Assembly: GCF_014855515.1 (NCBI RefSeq)
Contig: NZ_JACYFK010000001.1
Span: forward strand, 558,001-622,000
From: Euzebyella marina
GTDB lineage: Bacteria > Bacteroidota > Bacteroidia > Flavobacteriales > Flavobacteriaceae
Reading direction: 5' to 3'
DNA: 64,000 bases
Below the pieces are notes generated by a model. The model was given only the letters and a program-made list of their open reading frames with translations, made no database searches and was not told the DNA's origin. This document shows, piece by piece, positions 16,301 through 26,197 of the stretch; the first letter of the stretch is position 1, and each line of letters starts with the position of its first letter. Both the position numbers and the translations under genes were made by a program.

Positions 16301-19300
16301 ATGAATAAATACCCAAGATGTGCCTCTCAATCGGGTAATATTACTGCGAAGCACATTATCAAATCAGTTATGAGAACCATCGTACTACTTTTAACGTTCG
16401 GGTTGACTACGGTGATGGCAAATGATACCTTTTCCCAAACTCGAATGAATATTAAAGTGGAACAAGTTTCACTTGAAAACTTGCTCAATGAGATACAGAG
16501 AAACAGCAAATTCATCTTTTTCTATAGGGATGATATATTACCGAAAGGAGAAAAGGTATCGGTAGCCAAAGAAGATGCTACATTGGAATCTATTTTAAAA
16601 CCAGTTTTAAATAGATTTAATCTTGGCTTTAATGTCAACGACAGACAGGTGACAATTATTAAATTGTCAGATACTCCATTATTAAAAATAAACAATGGCA
16701 TAAAGCCTCAAAGCTTTTTAATTTCAGGAACGATTATAGATTCCAACGGAGAACCCCTCCCAGGTGCAAATGTCCTTGAACAAGGAACAACCAATGGTAC
16801 ACAAACAGATTTTGACGGAAACTTCTCCCTAAGTCTTTCTTCATCTAGCGCTACTTTAGTCATTTCGTATATCGGTTTTGCCACAAAAGAAGTTCCTGTG
16901 AATGGTCAAAATTCGGTCAACATTACCCTGGAAGAAAGTGCTGCCGGGTTGGAAGAGGTAGTAGTGGTTGGTTTTGGCACGCAAAAAAAACTGAACTTGA
17001 CAGGCGCCGTAAGTGCCATTGATAGTGAAGATTTGCAGAACAGACCTATTACCAGTTCAAGTCAGGCCTTACAGGGTATTCAAGGGGTGTATATCAATCA
17101 AGTGGGCGGACAACCCGGAAATGATGGAGCCACCATCAGAATTAGAGGCGTGGGTACTTTAAACAACAATAACCCCTTAGTTCTTGTCAATGGTATCGAG
17201 TTCCCCATCAACGATTTAAATCCTAACGATATTGAAAGTGTAACGGTTTTAAAGGATGCCGCTTCAGCCGCTATATATGGTTCGAGAGCTGCGAACGGTG
17301 TTGTACTCGTAACAACAAAAAAAGGTTCCGAACAATCTCAAATATCCTATAGCAACTCGGTCGGTCTACAAGAGGTTATCTCTTTACCTCGAGTAGTGAA
17401 AGACCCGATTCGATGGATGGAGTTATATTCCCAAGCTCAATTGAATTTTGGTACTAGCGAGGATGCGTTAGTATTTCCACAAAGCCTAATTGAAGAATAT
17501 CGTCAAGGTATGCAGACCGATCCATTTACTTATCCTAATAATGATTGGTATGATATCATGTTCGACCCTGCTTTTATACAACAGCACAATTTAAGGTTTA
17601 CGGGAGGCAGTTCTAAATCGACCTATGCACTTTCTTTGGGAATTCTTGATCAAAATGGTGTTTTGAGAAGCACCGATTCTGAACGATACAACACTAATTT
17701 CACGGTCAATTCAGACTTGAACAAATTTGTTTCCATTGGAGGTACTTTCAACTTCTCGTATAAGACGAGAGATGAACCAGTGGTAGGCATACCAGAAGTC
17801 ATGGAAATGATTTTCAAGGCACAGTCTTATCATCCTACAAAATTGGAAGACGGAAATTATGGAATGAACTTTTTCGACATCCCAGGTCACCGTCGATTTC
17901 GTAGTCCACTAGCCTTAACGGACGAGGGAGACACGGATATCCGCAACATAAAACTATTCCTAAATACTTTTGCGGAAATCAAATTACCCCTCAACATTGT
18001 TTACAAATTGAACATTGGTTTGACCAGTGAAAATGAACGTCGTAAAATCTTTACACCTCAAATAACACTTTACGATGCTAAAACCAAAGAACCTACACAA
18101 ATACAAGCGGGTGGTAACCCATACGTAACTTTTGCCGGACAGCAACGCGGCGTTGATCAAAGGGATGATAAATCTTTCAACTGGACCGTTTTCAACACCC
18201 TTAAATGGGATAAATCTTTCACGGACAGAACTGATTTAAGTATTTTATTAGGTACGAGTTACGAAAAATTTGATGACAGTTTTTTCACGGCCTCCAACGA
18301 AGGGTACTTAAGTAATAATCTTTACGAACTCAATGCGGGGAGCACCAACCCTATCGTAAGTGGCACATCCACTGAGTCCAGTCTTGTATCCTACTTTGGT
18401 CGGGCAAATTTTGTTTTAAATAGTAAATATTTGTTTGAGGCCAATTTTAGATATGACGGCTCATCTAGATTTGCTCCAGGTAACAAGTGGGGGTTTTTCC
18501 CGTCTATGTCTGCCGGCTGGAGAATTAATGAAGAAAACTTTCTAAAAGATATTGATTGGCTAGGTCAACTAAAAGTAAGAGCCTCTTGGGGACAATTGGG
18601 TAATGAAAGAATCGGATTTTTTAGATATCTTGATTTAATTTCCCCTGGACAGGATTACACCTTTGGCAATGTCATTAATCCAGGTACAGCAGTATTAGTT
18701 GATAATGATGATGGAATTTCTTGGGAAACCACAACGATTTCCAACATTGGTGTTGATGCAAGTTTTTTCGGCGGAAAACTTACCACTAGTTTTGAATACT
18801 TTGATAAAACTACCGAAGACGTTTTAAGACCTGTCGGCATCCCTTCTCAGGTAGGTTCCCTAGGAGGACCCATTCGCAACATTGGTGCTATAGAAAACGA
18901 CGGGATAGAATTTTCACTCGGACATAGAGAGTATTTTGGAAATTTCAGATACAATCTTTCAGGAAGTGTAACATATATTACCAATAAAGTGGTCGACCTT
19001 AATGGTGAAATCATATTGGAGGACAATTCAACCGACGGTAGGGGACCTTTCAATATTACGCAAGAGGGAAATCCAATAAACCAATTCTTACTGTATCAGG
19101 CCGATGGACTGTTTCAATCTCAAGAAGAAATTGATGCTCATGCATTTCAAGGTACAGATACTCAACCTGGCTATATTAAATATAAAGACCTTGATAACAA
19201 TGGCGTTATCGATTTAAATGACAGACAGGCCGAAGGTAATACCATTCCAAAATACACCTATTCCTTCAATCTCAATTTTGGTTATAAAAACTTTTCCTTA

Positions 19301-19732
19301 AATACTTTTTGGCAAGGTGTTGAGGGAGTGCAGACTTATAACAAACATGTTTCCGGGGTGCCATTTTGGTTCGGAACCTCGTTACCTGTGGGTTGGGCGA
19401 ATGATTCTTGGACTCCTGAAAACAGGGATGCAAGTTTTCCTATTCTGACCAGATACCAAGATACTCAAGCAACCTTATTTAGACCAAGTGACTATTGGTT
19501 GCTAGATGCTTCCTATTTAAGGTTGAAAAATATCCAATTGGCCTATGATTTTAATGCCGAGGTGCTTGAAAGCATTGGAATGACAAAATTGTCAATATTC
19601 TGCAACGCCCAGAATCTTTTGACATTTACCCCATTAAAGGATTTTGACCCTGAGACCGATTTAATTGGGAACAACTTCTTTGATTACCCTTCGACCAAAA
19701 TTTACACCATTGGTCTTAACGTCTCATTCTAA
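16301..19732 (+). CDS. SusC/RagA TonB-dependent transporter with STN signalling domain
   Basis: An outer-membrane transporter of about 1143 residues. After a long leader and signal peptide comes a secretin/TonB N-terminal (STN) domain (LENLLNEIQRNSKFIFFYR to RQVTII). Next is a carboxypeptidase-like beta-sandwich (GEPLPGANVLEQGTTNGTQT), the TonB box/hinge region (EEVVVVGFGTQ), the plug (GVYINQVGGQPG..IRIRGVGT) and a 22-strand barrel ending in an aromatic (LNVSF). I place the start at the ATG 16301. The STN domain indicates that substrate binding is signalled to the FecR-type protein just upstream. It forms the import pair with the SusD gene ten bases downstream. Confidence 0.96.
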   Translation: MNKYPRCASQSGNITAKHIIKSVMRTIVLLLTFGLTTVMANDTFSQTRMNIKVEQVSLENLLNEIQRNSKFIFFYRDDILPKGEKVSVAKEDATLESILKPVLNRFNLGFNVNDRQVTIIKLSDTPLLKINNGIKPQSFLISGTIIDSNGEPLPGANVLEQGTTNGTQTDFDGNFSLSLSSSSATLVISYIGFATKEVPVNGQNSVNITLEESAAGLEEVVVVGFGTQKKLNLTGAVSAIDSEDLQNRPITSSSQALQGIQGVYINQVGGQPGNDGATIRIRGVGTLNNNNPLVLVNGIEFPINDLNPNDIESVTVLKDAASAAIYGSRAANGVVLVTTKKGSEQSQISYSNSVGLQEVISLPRVVKDPIRWMELYSQAQLNFGTSEDALVFPQSLIEEYRQGMQTDPFTYPNNDWYDIMFDPAFIQQHNLRFTGGSSKSTYALSLGILDQNGVLRSTDSERYNTNFTVNSDLNKFVSIGGTFNFSYKTRDEPVVGIPEVMEMIFKAQSYHPTKLEDGNYGMNFFDIPGHRRFRSPLALTDEGDTDIRNIKLFLNTFAEIKLPLNIVYKLNIGLTSENERRKIFTPQITLYDAKTKEPTQIQAGGNPYVTFAGQQRGVDQRDDKSFNWTVFNTLKWDKSFTDRTDLSILLGTSYEKFDDSFFTASNEGYLSNNLYELNAGSTNPIVSGTSTESSLVSYFGRANFVLNSKYLFEANFRYDGSSRFAPGNKWGFFPSMSAGWRINEENFLKDIDWLGQLKVRASWGQLGNERIGFFRYLDLISPGQDYTFGNVINPGTAVLVDNDDGISWETTTISNIGVDASFFGGKLTTSFEYFDKTTEDVLRPVGIPSQVGSLGGPIRNIGAIENDGIEFSLGHREYFGNFRYNLSGSVTYITNKVVDLNGEIILEDNSTDGRGPFNITQEGNPINQFLLYQADGLFQSQEEIDAHAFQGTDTQPGYIKYKDLDNNGVIDLNDRQAEGNTIPKYTYSFNLNFGYKNFSLNTFWQGVEGVQTYNKHVSGVPFWFGTSLPVGWANDSWTPENRDASFPILTRYQDTQATLFRPSDYWLLDASYLRLKNIQLAYDFNAEVLESIGMTKLSIFCNAQNLLTFTPLKDFDPETDLIGNNFFDYPSTKIYTIGLNVSF

Positions 19733-19742
19733 TAAAAATATC

Positions 19743-21257
19743 ATGAAAAGATTTAAATCCCTATATATATTCTTTATCTGTATTTCAATGTCTATCAGTT
19801 GTTCCAAGGAACTCTTAGAACTTGAACCAGCCGATCAAAGTTCGATTGAAACCTATTGGAATTCCGAAGATAATGCAGCTGCAGCCCTCACTGGTTGCTA
19901 TGAGCCCTTATTAGGGCCTTACTATGGCGAAGGATCATGGTTGCTAAAGTTGGAGGATATCACCCCAAATGCCTTTGAAATTGATGATGGAAGTGGCGCC
20001 TCCTCCATAGCTCGTGGAGACAATAATCCGACACTACCCCTGATTAATTCCAGATACCAAATTGCCTACGAAGGCATCGGAAGAACCAATACTTTTTTGG
20101 CAAATATTGATGCGGTTCCTATGGATGAAAACCTTAGAGCAAGATACATCGGAGAGGCTCGCTTCTTAAGAGCTTTTTACTATCACAATCTCATAGAGTA
20201 CTACGGTGGGGTACCTTTGATTTTGGACCCTCCCAATAATAACACTCAAGGTCAATTACCTAGAAACTCAAAACAGGAAATTCTGGAGGTTATCTATTCT
20301 GATCTAGATGCCGCAATCAATATATTACCCGTATCGTATTCCAGTACAGACCAAGGAAGAGCCACTCGAGGTACTGCATTAGCATTAAAGGCAAGGTCGG
20401 CCTTATATAATGAAAGATGGTCGGAAGCTCTTGAGGCTGCGCAAGCCGTAGTTGATTTGAATGAGTACGGCCTCTTTCCAGACTACCGAGGACTATTCTT
20501 GTTAGAAAATGAACGAAATAGTGAGGTAATCTTTGATGTGGGATTTCAGTTTCCTGAAATCACCAATAACTATCATGAACTTTTCCAACAGGGGAATGTT
20601 TTTAAAAGTTTGGTCGATGCATATTTAATGACAGACGGTCAAAGCATTGAAGAATCGAATCTTTATAATCCGGAAAGCCCTTTTGAAAATAGAGACCCAC
20701 GTTTAAACCAAACCTTAATCACTATTGGATCGATGTTCAATGGTCAATTAGTCACAGGAGATGAGCTGTTCGCCGATTTAACGGGTTATGCCTATAAAAA
20801 GTACACCTACTTTACTGATAATGAATCAAGAACGGCTCCACAGCCGAACCAATCGGAGATTAACCCGATTCTATTTAGATATGCCGAAATATTATTGACC
20901 ATCGCAGAAGCAGAAAATGAATTGAATGGCCCAACTTCTAGAGCATATGATGCCATAAACGAAGTTAGGAACAGGCCATCAGTAGACATGCCCAACGTTA
21001 TGGCCGGACTTTCACAAGCAGAGTTTAGGGAAGCATTACGTTTAGAACGAAGAGTGGAATTCGCCGGAGAAGGGCTTTACTACAAGGACATAGTAAGATG
21101 GCGTACTGCTGAAGTAGTAATGAACGAAGATGGCCTAGACCAAAATGGTAATGTAATTGAAAGTAGAAGTTTCAACCCTGACAGGGATTACCTATGGCCA
21201 TTACCCGATAGGGAAATCTTGTTAAACTCAAATTTAGAGCAAAACCCAGGGTACTAG
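19743..21257 (+). CDS. SusD/RagB glycan-binding lipoprotein
   Basis: A lipoprotein of about 504 residues that caps the preceding SusC barrel at the cell surface. The lipobox is SMSISC. The N-terminal SusD-like part has LTGCYEPL and GEARFLRAFYYHNLIEYYGG with the family's TPR-type helices, and the C-terminal RagB part has RLERRVEFAGEGLYYKDIVRW and the closing NPGY. I use the ATG at 19743; the frame is open back into the SusC gene. It binds the glycan captured from outside. Specificity is not readable, but flanking sulfatases and a GH92 enzyme point to a sulfated, mannose-containing glycan. Confidence 0.95.
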   Translation: MKRFKSLYIFFICISMSISCSKELLELEPADQSSIETYWNSEDNAAAALTGCYEPLLGPYYGEGSWLLKLEDITPNAFEIDDGSGASSIARGDNNPTLPLINSRYQIAYEGIGRTNTFLANIDAVPMDENLRARYIGEARFLRAFYYHNLIEYYGGVPLILDPPNNNTQGQLPRNSKQEILEVIYSDLDAAINILPVSYSSTDQGRATRGTALALKARSALYNERWSEALEAAQAVVDLNEYGLFPDYRGLFLLENERNSEVIFDVGFQFPEITNNYHELFQQGNVFKSLVDAYLMTDGQSIEESNLYNPESPFENRDPRLNQTLITIGSMFNGQLVTGDELFADLTGYAYKKYTYFTDNESRTAPQPNQSEINPILFRYAEILLTIAEAENELNGPTSRAYDAINEVRNRPSVDMPNVMAGLSQAEFREALRLERRVEFAGEGLYYKDIVRWRTAEVVMNEDGLDQNGNVIESRSFNPDRDYLWPLPDREILLNSNLEQNPGY

Positions 21258-21275
21258 AAAATATAAAATAAGCAT

Positions 21276-22667
21276 ATGAAAATAAGTAACAACCATTTAA
21301 TTTATTTATGCTGGCTGATAGCTCCTTTTTTAGCTTGGTCTCAACAAAATTCAAAAAAGGCACCTAATGTAATTGTAATACTTACGGATGACCAGGGCTC
21401 GATTGACTTGAACGCATATGGAGCTACTGATTTATATACGCCAAACATGGACAGGTTGGCAAAAGAAGGCGTAAGATTTACCCAATTCTATGCCGGAGCT
21501 CCTGTTTGCTCTCCATCAAGGGCCGTACTGTTGACAGGCAAAACCAACTTAAGGGCAGGACTCCCCAATAACGTACCTATTCCAGAAAGGGCTGAGGAGA
21601 CAGGTCAATACGGACTTCCAACAGAGGAAATCACTATGGCGGAGATGTTAAAGGATAATGGTTATAGCACCGCATTAATTGGAAAATGGCATCTAGGGCA
21701 TCGCCCTCAAAACCTACCAAATGGTCAAGGTTTTGATTATTTTTTTGGACATCAACGAGGGTGTATTGACAATTATTCACATTTCTTTTTTTGGGATGGC
21801 CCCAATAAACATGACTTATACAGAAATGAGGAGGAAGTCTATTATCCTGGGGAGCATTTTTCAGATTTAATGGTTGATGAGATAAAGGGCTTTATAAATA
21901 ATCAAAGCGAAAAACCATTTTTTATCTATTGGGCATTTAATGCCCCACATTATCCATATCAGGGCACTCCAAAATGGCTAGATCATTATAAAGACCTTCC
22001 AACTCCGAGAAAGGAGTACGCATCATTTTTATCGAATACAGACGAACAGATTGGTAAAGTTTTGACTTACCTAGATGAAAATGGTCTTACTGAAAATACC
22101 ATCGTGATTTTTCAATCAGATCATGGCCACTCGAAGGAAGCTAGAGCTTTCTATGGTGGTGGAAATGCAGGCCCATATCGTGGAAGTAAATTCAGCATGT
22201 TCGAAGGTGGGATTCGAGTTCCGGCCATTATTAGATATCCTAAAGAAATTCCTGCCAATGAGGTACGTGAGCAACTGGCCATGGAAACGGATTGGTTCAG
22301 TACAGTTGCCGACTTGGCCAACATTGACATCACCGGATTAAAAGTGGACGGAAAAAGCTTAATGCCTATTATTAAAAATGCTAAAGATGGTTCGCAACAT
22401 GAAACAGTTTACTGGCAGTTGGGCGGTTATGATGATACCACCGCACAATGGGTTGTACGGAAAGGACCTTGGAAACTTATTGGCAACGTAAATGAACCAC
22501 TAGGAGAAATGAAACAAAAGCAAATCCCCGAACTCTTTTTGGTGAATTTAGATGAGGATATAGGAGAGCAAAATAATCTAGCCGAAACTAATCCACAAAA
22601 ATTAAACGAACTCTTACAATTGCACGACGTGTGGCTTAAATCGGTAAGAGATGAAATGAATAAATAG
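21276..22667 (+). CDS. S1-family sulfatase (arylsulfatase A-like), secreted
   Basis: A 463-residue sulfatase with a Sec signal peptide (cleavage near AWSQ). The calcium site is VIVILTDDQGS. The formylglycine motif is PVCSPSRAVLLTGK with Cys. The conserved KWHLGH and QSDHGHSKE segments carry further active-site residues. Its architecture is the arylsulfatase A/GalNAc-6-sulfatase type, distinct from the other sulfatase in this locus, so the two probably remove sulfate from different positions. It is 18 bases downstream of the SusD gene in the same operon. A terminator follows 37 bases after the stop. Confidence 0.94.
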   Translation: MKISNNHLIYLCWLIAPFLAWSQQNSKKAPNVIVILTDDQGSIDLNAYGATDLYTPNMDRLAKEGVRFTQFYAGAPVCSPSRAVLLTGKTNLRAGLPNNVPIPERAEETGQYGLPTEEITMAEMLKDNGYSTALIGKWHLGHRPQNLPNGQGFDYFFGHQRGCIDNYSHFFFWDGPNKHDLYRNEEEVYYPGEHFSDLMVDEIKGFINNQSEKPFFIYWAFNAPHYPYQGTPKWLDHYKDLPTPRKEYASFLSNTDEQIGKVLTYLDENGLTENTIVIFQSDHGHSKEARAFYGGGNAGPYRGSKFSMFEGGIRVPAIIRYPKEIPANEVREQLAMETDWFSTVADLANIDITGLKVDGKSLMPIIKNAKDGSQHETVYWQLGGYDDTTAQWVVRKGPWKLIGNVNEPLGEMKQKQIPELFLVNLDEDIGEQNNLAETNPQKLNELLQLHDVWLKSVRDEMNK

Positions 22668-22704
22668 TTATAGCTTAATTGTTGAGTTGTTAGTTAGTTA
22701 AGAA

Positions 22705-22734
22705 AGGGCGGAAAATATTCCGCCCTGGTTTATT
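22705..22734 (+). terminator. Rho-independent terminator after the sulfatase
   Basis: A perfect 9-bp GC-rich stem, AGGGCGGAA (22705-22713) with TTCCGCCCT (22718-22726), has a four-base loop and is followed by a T-rich tail. It ends the fecI-fecR-susCD-sulfatase transcript. Confidence 0.8.
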
Positions 22735-22867
22735 TCCGGTAAATTATCGATCAAGAAAAGAGACCTTTTTTCATAAAGACTTGAAATTTTGGTTTGAATA
22801 GGAATTGAATAAAAAGGGTATTGCTGAAAAATATTTGAATGTCTTAACCACATAGTCATACAAACAA

Positions 22868-22889
22868 TTAATTGAATACATTCAATTAA
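22868..22889. promoter_or_regulatory. 22-base palindrome (candidate operator)
   Basis: TTAATTGAAT and ATTCAATTAA are exact inverse complements around a two-base centre. The site lies between the sulfatase terminator and the GH92 gene, about 690 bases from the latter's ATG. It could be a dimeric regulator site or a chance AT-rich palindrome. Confidence 0.35.
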
Positions 22890-23580
22890 CTAATCCTTTA
22901 AAAATCAATTGCACTGGCTAAAGAGTTGATTTGAGAAGATAAATTTTTTATGGTTTAAATTTATACACCTAAACGACCTAATAATTCGAAAGCAAAAAGT
23001 AAAGCATATGATCCGATATATTTGAAGAAAAATATTTCATATTTCCCTCCAAGCCATAACTTATCCAAACAGCGAATCAAAAGGCCTTCCCACAAATCTT
23101 TTCCCGAATTTAGCAAGTGGATCTTATCAAACTTAGTTTTTGATTTAAGTTTCATAAAAGGTCTTGAAAATTTGTTAGTTAGCTTAAGCCTAATTAGACA
23201 AAATATTATTGATCTGGTTCCAAAAACAATTACAGAATGGAGTAAATAAATTGCTAATATCCAAGCCCGTACTACTTATCACACAAAACAAATTATTTAT
23301 ATAAAAAAGCAGGGTGGGTGGTGGCCTAAAAAGTGAATGTTCAAATAAACGATTTGAAGAAACAAAGTTTGTCTTTATCTTTCAATAGCATTCTAATTTT
23401 GGTCAAGGGTTTTACTCAGACAAATAACGAATTAAATAAAAGGCACTACCAACCTACTAAATGGGTAAATGGGAAGCTAAAAACGTATTTAGTTGGTACG
23501 GAGGCGCTTGACTACTCACACGAATCATTATTTTACAACTTCCTCAATTGAAGTTGTGATTACAAAATCTGTTTTTTAAA

Positions 23581-25899
23581 ATGTATATTTTGGGTATTTT
23601 CAAATCGGCTGCGAGAATTTTTATTCTAAGCTGTTTTCTTATTTCTGTTCTCAGTCTTAAAGGTCAAAATAATGAGGAGAAATCGCTAGTTGATTTGGTC
23701 TACCCCCAGCTTGACACCGAGAATTCAAGATGGTTTTTCTTCTCTTCTGCCAGTAGACCTTTTGGAATGGTCAACTTGAGTCCGGACACGGAGGTTGATG
23801 GTGCTTGGGGCAGTGGTTATCGCTATAAAAATGATACGGTTAGGGGCCTCAGCCATATTCATGCTTGGCAACTTTCAGGACCTTCCGTTCTTCCAATAGA
23901 CCTGCTTTCAACAAATGAAAAATCGGTTTTTGAAGACGCATCTTCATCATTTAATCATGAGAAAGAGACTATCGTACCTGGCTATCACAAACTTTATCTA
24001 GAAAGATATGGCATTGAGGTAGAATTGACGAGCACCAAAAGAGTAGGGTTTCATCAATATCGTTTTAAAACAAACAACAGTGCCATATTGATTAATCTAA
24101 GCGGTCAACTAGGTCCTTCTACCATTACAAATGGTTCATTAAAGCAGGTTGGGCCAAGGGATTTTGAAGGAGAACTTACCAACGCACCAACAATACGAAG
24201 GCCAAAACCATTCAAAGTATATTTCAGAATTGTTTTAGACCGAGATGTCGAAAAGGTTTCAGGTTCCACCGATTTCGGTAAATATTTATTGAAGATTAAG
24301 AACGGAGAAAAGGAAGCAAAAATGAAAGTCGCTCTATCATATACTTCCTTGGAGAATGCAAAATTTAATCTTGATTATGAATTACCCCACTGGAATTTTC
24401 AGAAAATAGTGGAAGATTCTCGAATGGAATGGAATCAACTATTGGGCAGGATAAAGGTTAAGGGTGGTTCAGATCAACAGCAACGCAGATTTTATACCGA
24501 TTTATGGCATGCACTACAGGGGCGTAGAATAATAAACGATGCCAATGGCTACTACCCTGACCATACGGGTGATAGCTTTAAAGTAAAGCGACTTCCACTT
24601 TCCAAAGAAGGGAAACCTTTGTTCAACCATTTTAATTCTGATTCATTTTGGGGAGCACAATGGACAATCAATACCCTATGGCAGCTGGTCTATCCAGAAA
24701 TAGCGGAATCTTTTGTTAACTCACTTCTTCAATATTATAAGGATGGTGGCATGGTGCCTAGAGGTCCTGCAGGCGGAAACTACACCTATGTTATGACGGG
24801 GGCCAGCAGTACTCCATTTATTGTGGGTGCCTATCAGAAGGGCATTCGTGGTTTCGATTTCAATTTGGCCTACCAAGCACTTAAAAAAAACCATATGCCT
24901 GGCGGAATTATGACCAAGGCCGGATATGAACACAGCACTTTCTCTGGTGGTGGCTTGAACTACTATATCAAAGAAGGTTTTGTGCCCTATCCAGTACCGG
25001 AAGGAGAATTTGGATACCATCAGAACGGACCATCGCTTACTATGGAATATGCCTATCAAGATTGGTGTCTTGCCCAGTTTGCAAAAGTGCTTGACCAATC
25101 AGAAGATTATACTCACTTTATGGGGCGGTCTAAAAATTATGAAAACGTTTTTGACTCAAGTTCAGGTTGGATGCGTCCAAAAAACTATGGGGGTGAATGG
25201 TTAGAACCTTATGACCCTTATTATCATGGAAAGGGGTTTTCTGAAGCGAATGGAGCTCAGAATACTTGGTTTGTGCCTCATGATTTAAAGGGACTTGCGG
25301 AATTAATGGGGGGAAATGCTAAGGCGGTTGCCAAACTTAATGGCCAGTTCGAAGAAGCCAAAAAATTAGGGTTTACTTCAGGTAATTCACATTCGCAAGA
25401 AGAACACCCGGAGTATTCACGAATACCAATAAACTACGGAAACCAACCTTCAATACAGACGGCTTACATTTTTCAACATTTGGGTAGGCCTGATCTTACA
25501 CAATATTGGACAAGGGAAGTTGTAAACACCGTGTACCAAGGATTAACTCCTGCCCGCGGTTATAATGGGGATGAAGACCAAGGCTTAATGGGATCCCTAG
25601 CTGTACTTATGAAAATAGGGTTGTTTCAAATGACAGGTGGTGTAGAGCTCAATCCGACCTATCAGATTACGGGTCCACTCTTCGACCAAATTGAAATTGA
25701 ATTAAATAAAGACTTCTATAAAGGTGGGAAACTGGTTATTAAGGCAAACAATAGTAATGATCAGAACGTTTATATTAAAAAAGCCCAGTTTAATGGTCAA
25801 GTGGTTGAGGACTTCCTCTTAAGTCATGAAAATCTAACCAGAGGTGGCGTTCTTAAACTAGAAATGTCCCCAAAACCCCCGTCTATCACAGATAAGTAA
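23581..25899 (+). CDS. GH92 alpha-mannosidase, secreted
   Basis: A 772-residue member of glycoside hydrolase family 92, Ca-dependent exo-alpha-mannosidases that invert configuration. A Sec signal peptide precedes residue about 30. The N-terminal beta-sandwich begins SRPFGMVNLSPDTEVDG. The (alpha/alpha)6 barrel follows, with FWGAQWT, MVPRGPAGGNY, the YAYQDW segment, FSEANGAQNTWFVPHD (holding the Glu I take as the probable general acid) and NGDEDQG (probable base Asp pair). One conserved stretch usually reading GNEPS is GNQPS here. Length is normal. It is separated from the sulfatase by 900 bases and a terminator, so it is transcribed independently, but its function fits the neighbouring locus. 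Confidence 0.92.
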   Translation: MYILGIFKSAARIFILSCFLISVLSLKGQNNEEKSLVDLVYPQLDTENSRWFFFSSASRPFGMVNLSPDTEVDGAWGSGYRYKNDTVRGLSHIHAWQLSGPSVLPIDLLSTNEKSVFEDASSSFNHEKETIVPGYHKLYLERYGIEVELTSTKRVGFHQYRFKTNNSAILINLSGQLGPSTITNGSLKQVGPRDFEGELTNAPTIRRPKPFKVYFRIVLDRDVEKVSGSTDFGKYLLKIKNGEKEAKMKVALSYTSLENAKFNLDYELPHWNFQKIVEDSRMEWNQLLGRIKVKGGSDQQQRRFYTDLWHALQGRRIINDANGYYPDHTGDSFKVKRLPLSKEGKPLFNHFNSDSFWGAQWTINTLWQLVYPEIAESFVNSLLQYYKDGGMVPRGPAGGNYTYVMTGASSTPFIVGAYQKGIRGFDFNLAYQALKKNHMPGGIMTKAGYEHSTFSGGGLNYYIKEGFVPYPVPEGEFGYHQNGPSLTMEYAYQDWCLAQFAKVLDQSEDYTHFMGRSKNYENVFDSSSGWMRPKNYGGEWLEPYDPYYHGKGFSEANGAQNTWFVPHDLKGLAELMGGNAKAVAKLNGQFEEAKKLGFTSGNSHSQEEHPEYSRIPINYGNQPSIQTAYIFQHLGRPDLTQYWTREVVNTVYQGLTPARGYNGDEDQGLMGSLAVLMKIGLFQMTGGVELNPTYQITGPLFDQIEIELNKDFYKGGKLVIKANNSNDQNVYIKKAQFNGQVVEDFLLSHENLTRGGVLKLEMSPKPPSITDK

Positions 25900-25965
25900 A
25901 AGCTAGGATTCTTTTATTGCAAGTAAATAATACTAAATAAATGAATCGCATGATAAAAAAGAAAG

Positions 25966-26037
25966 TAGCCCCGGCAAGAATCGAACTTGCATCTAAAGTT
26001 TAGGAAACTTCTATTCTATCCATTGAACTACGGGGCC
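25966..26037 (-). tRNA. tRNA-Arg (anticodon CCU)
   Basis: The reverse complement folds into a complete 72-base cloverleaf. The acceptor stem is GGCCCCG/CGGGGCU with a terminal G-U pair, and there is a D arm. The anticodon stem is GAAGU/ACUUU with loop UUCCUAA, and the T arm is GCAAG-UUCGAUU-CUUGC. CCA is not encoded. Its 5' half is repeated 359 bases away. Confidence 0.95.
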
Positions 26038-26197
26038 AAAGGGTGCAAAATTAAGAATACTTTTCAAGTAGTTTCATACTAATCTCAGGATATTTAACCA
26101 AATTCTGAATATAGACCCTACTCTTCATTCGTTTTATGTGCCTCTCTATTTTCAGGGCAATAGTCATATTCTCTACTTCAAGAGTAAAATAATATTC
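26016..26197 (-). repeat. Tandem duplication, copy A (GIY-YIG 3' part plus tRNA 5' part)
   Basis: About 182 bases match 26375-26556 at an offset of 359 bases with only a handful of substitutions. The unit covers the 3' half of the GIY-YIG gene, a 13-base spacer and the first 22 bases of tRNA-Arg. Confidence 0.9.

Larger units (their letters stand above)
22668..23580. other. Long intergenic region before the GH92 gene
   Basis: 913 bases. It holds the terminator at 22705-22734 and a 22-base near-perfect palindrome at 22868-22889. Overlapping short frames between 22961 and 23249 on opposite strands lack ATG starts or recognisable families. They may be decayed gene remnants. A 72-codon frame from 23333 needs GTG and has no family features. 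I annotate none of these as a gene. Confidence 0.5.

Noticed and set aside
22961-23249. Overlapping frames of 64-75 codons on opposite strands
   Set aside because: The plus frame needs a TTG start and neither translation shows a family pattern. They may be remnants of a lost gene, but not enough is visible to annotate.
23333-23551. 72-codon plus-strand frame before the GH92 gene
   Set aside because: It starts at GTG, has low-complexity composition and no recognisable domain, and lies in a promoter region.
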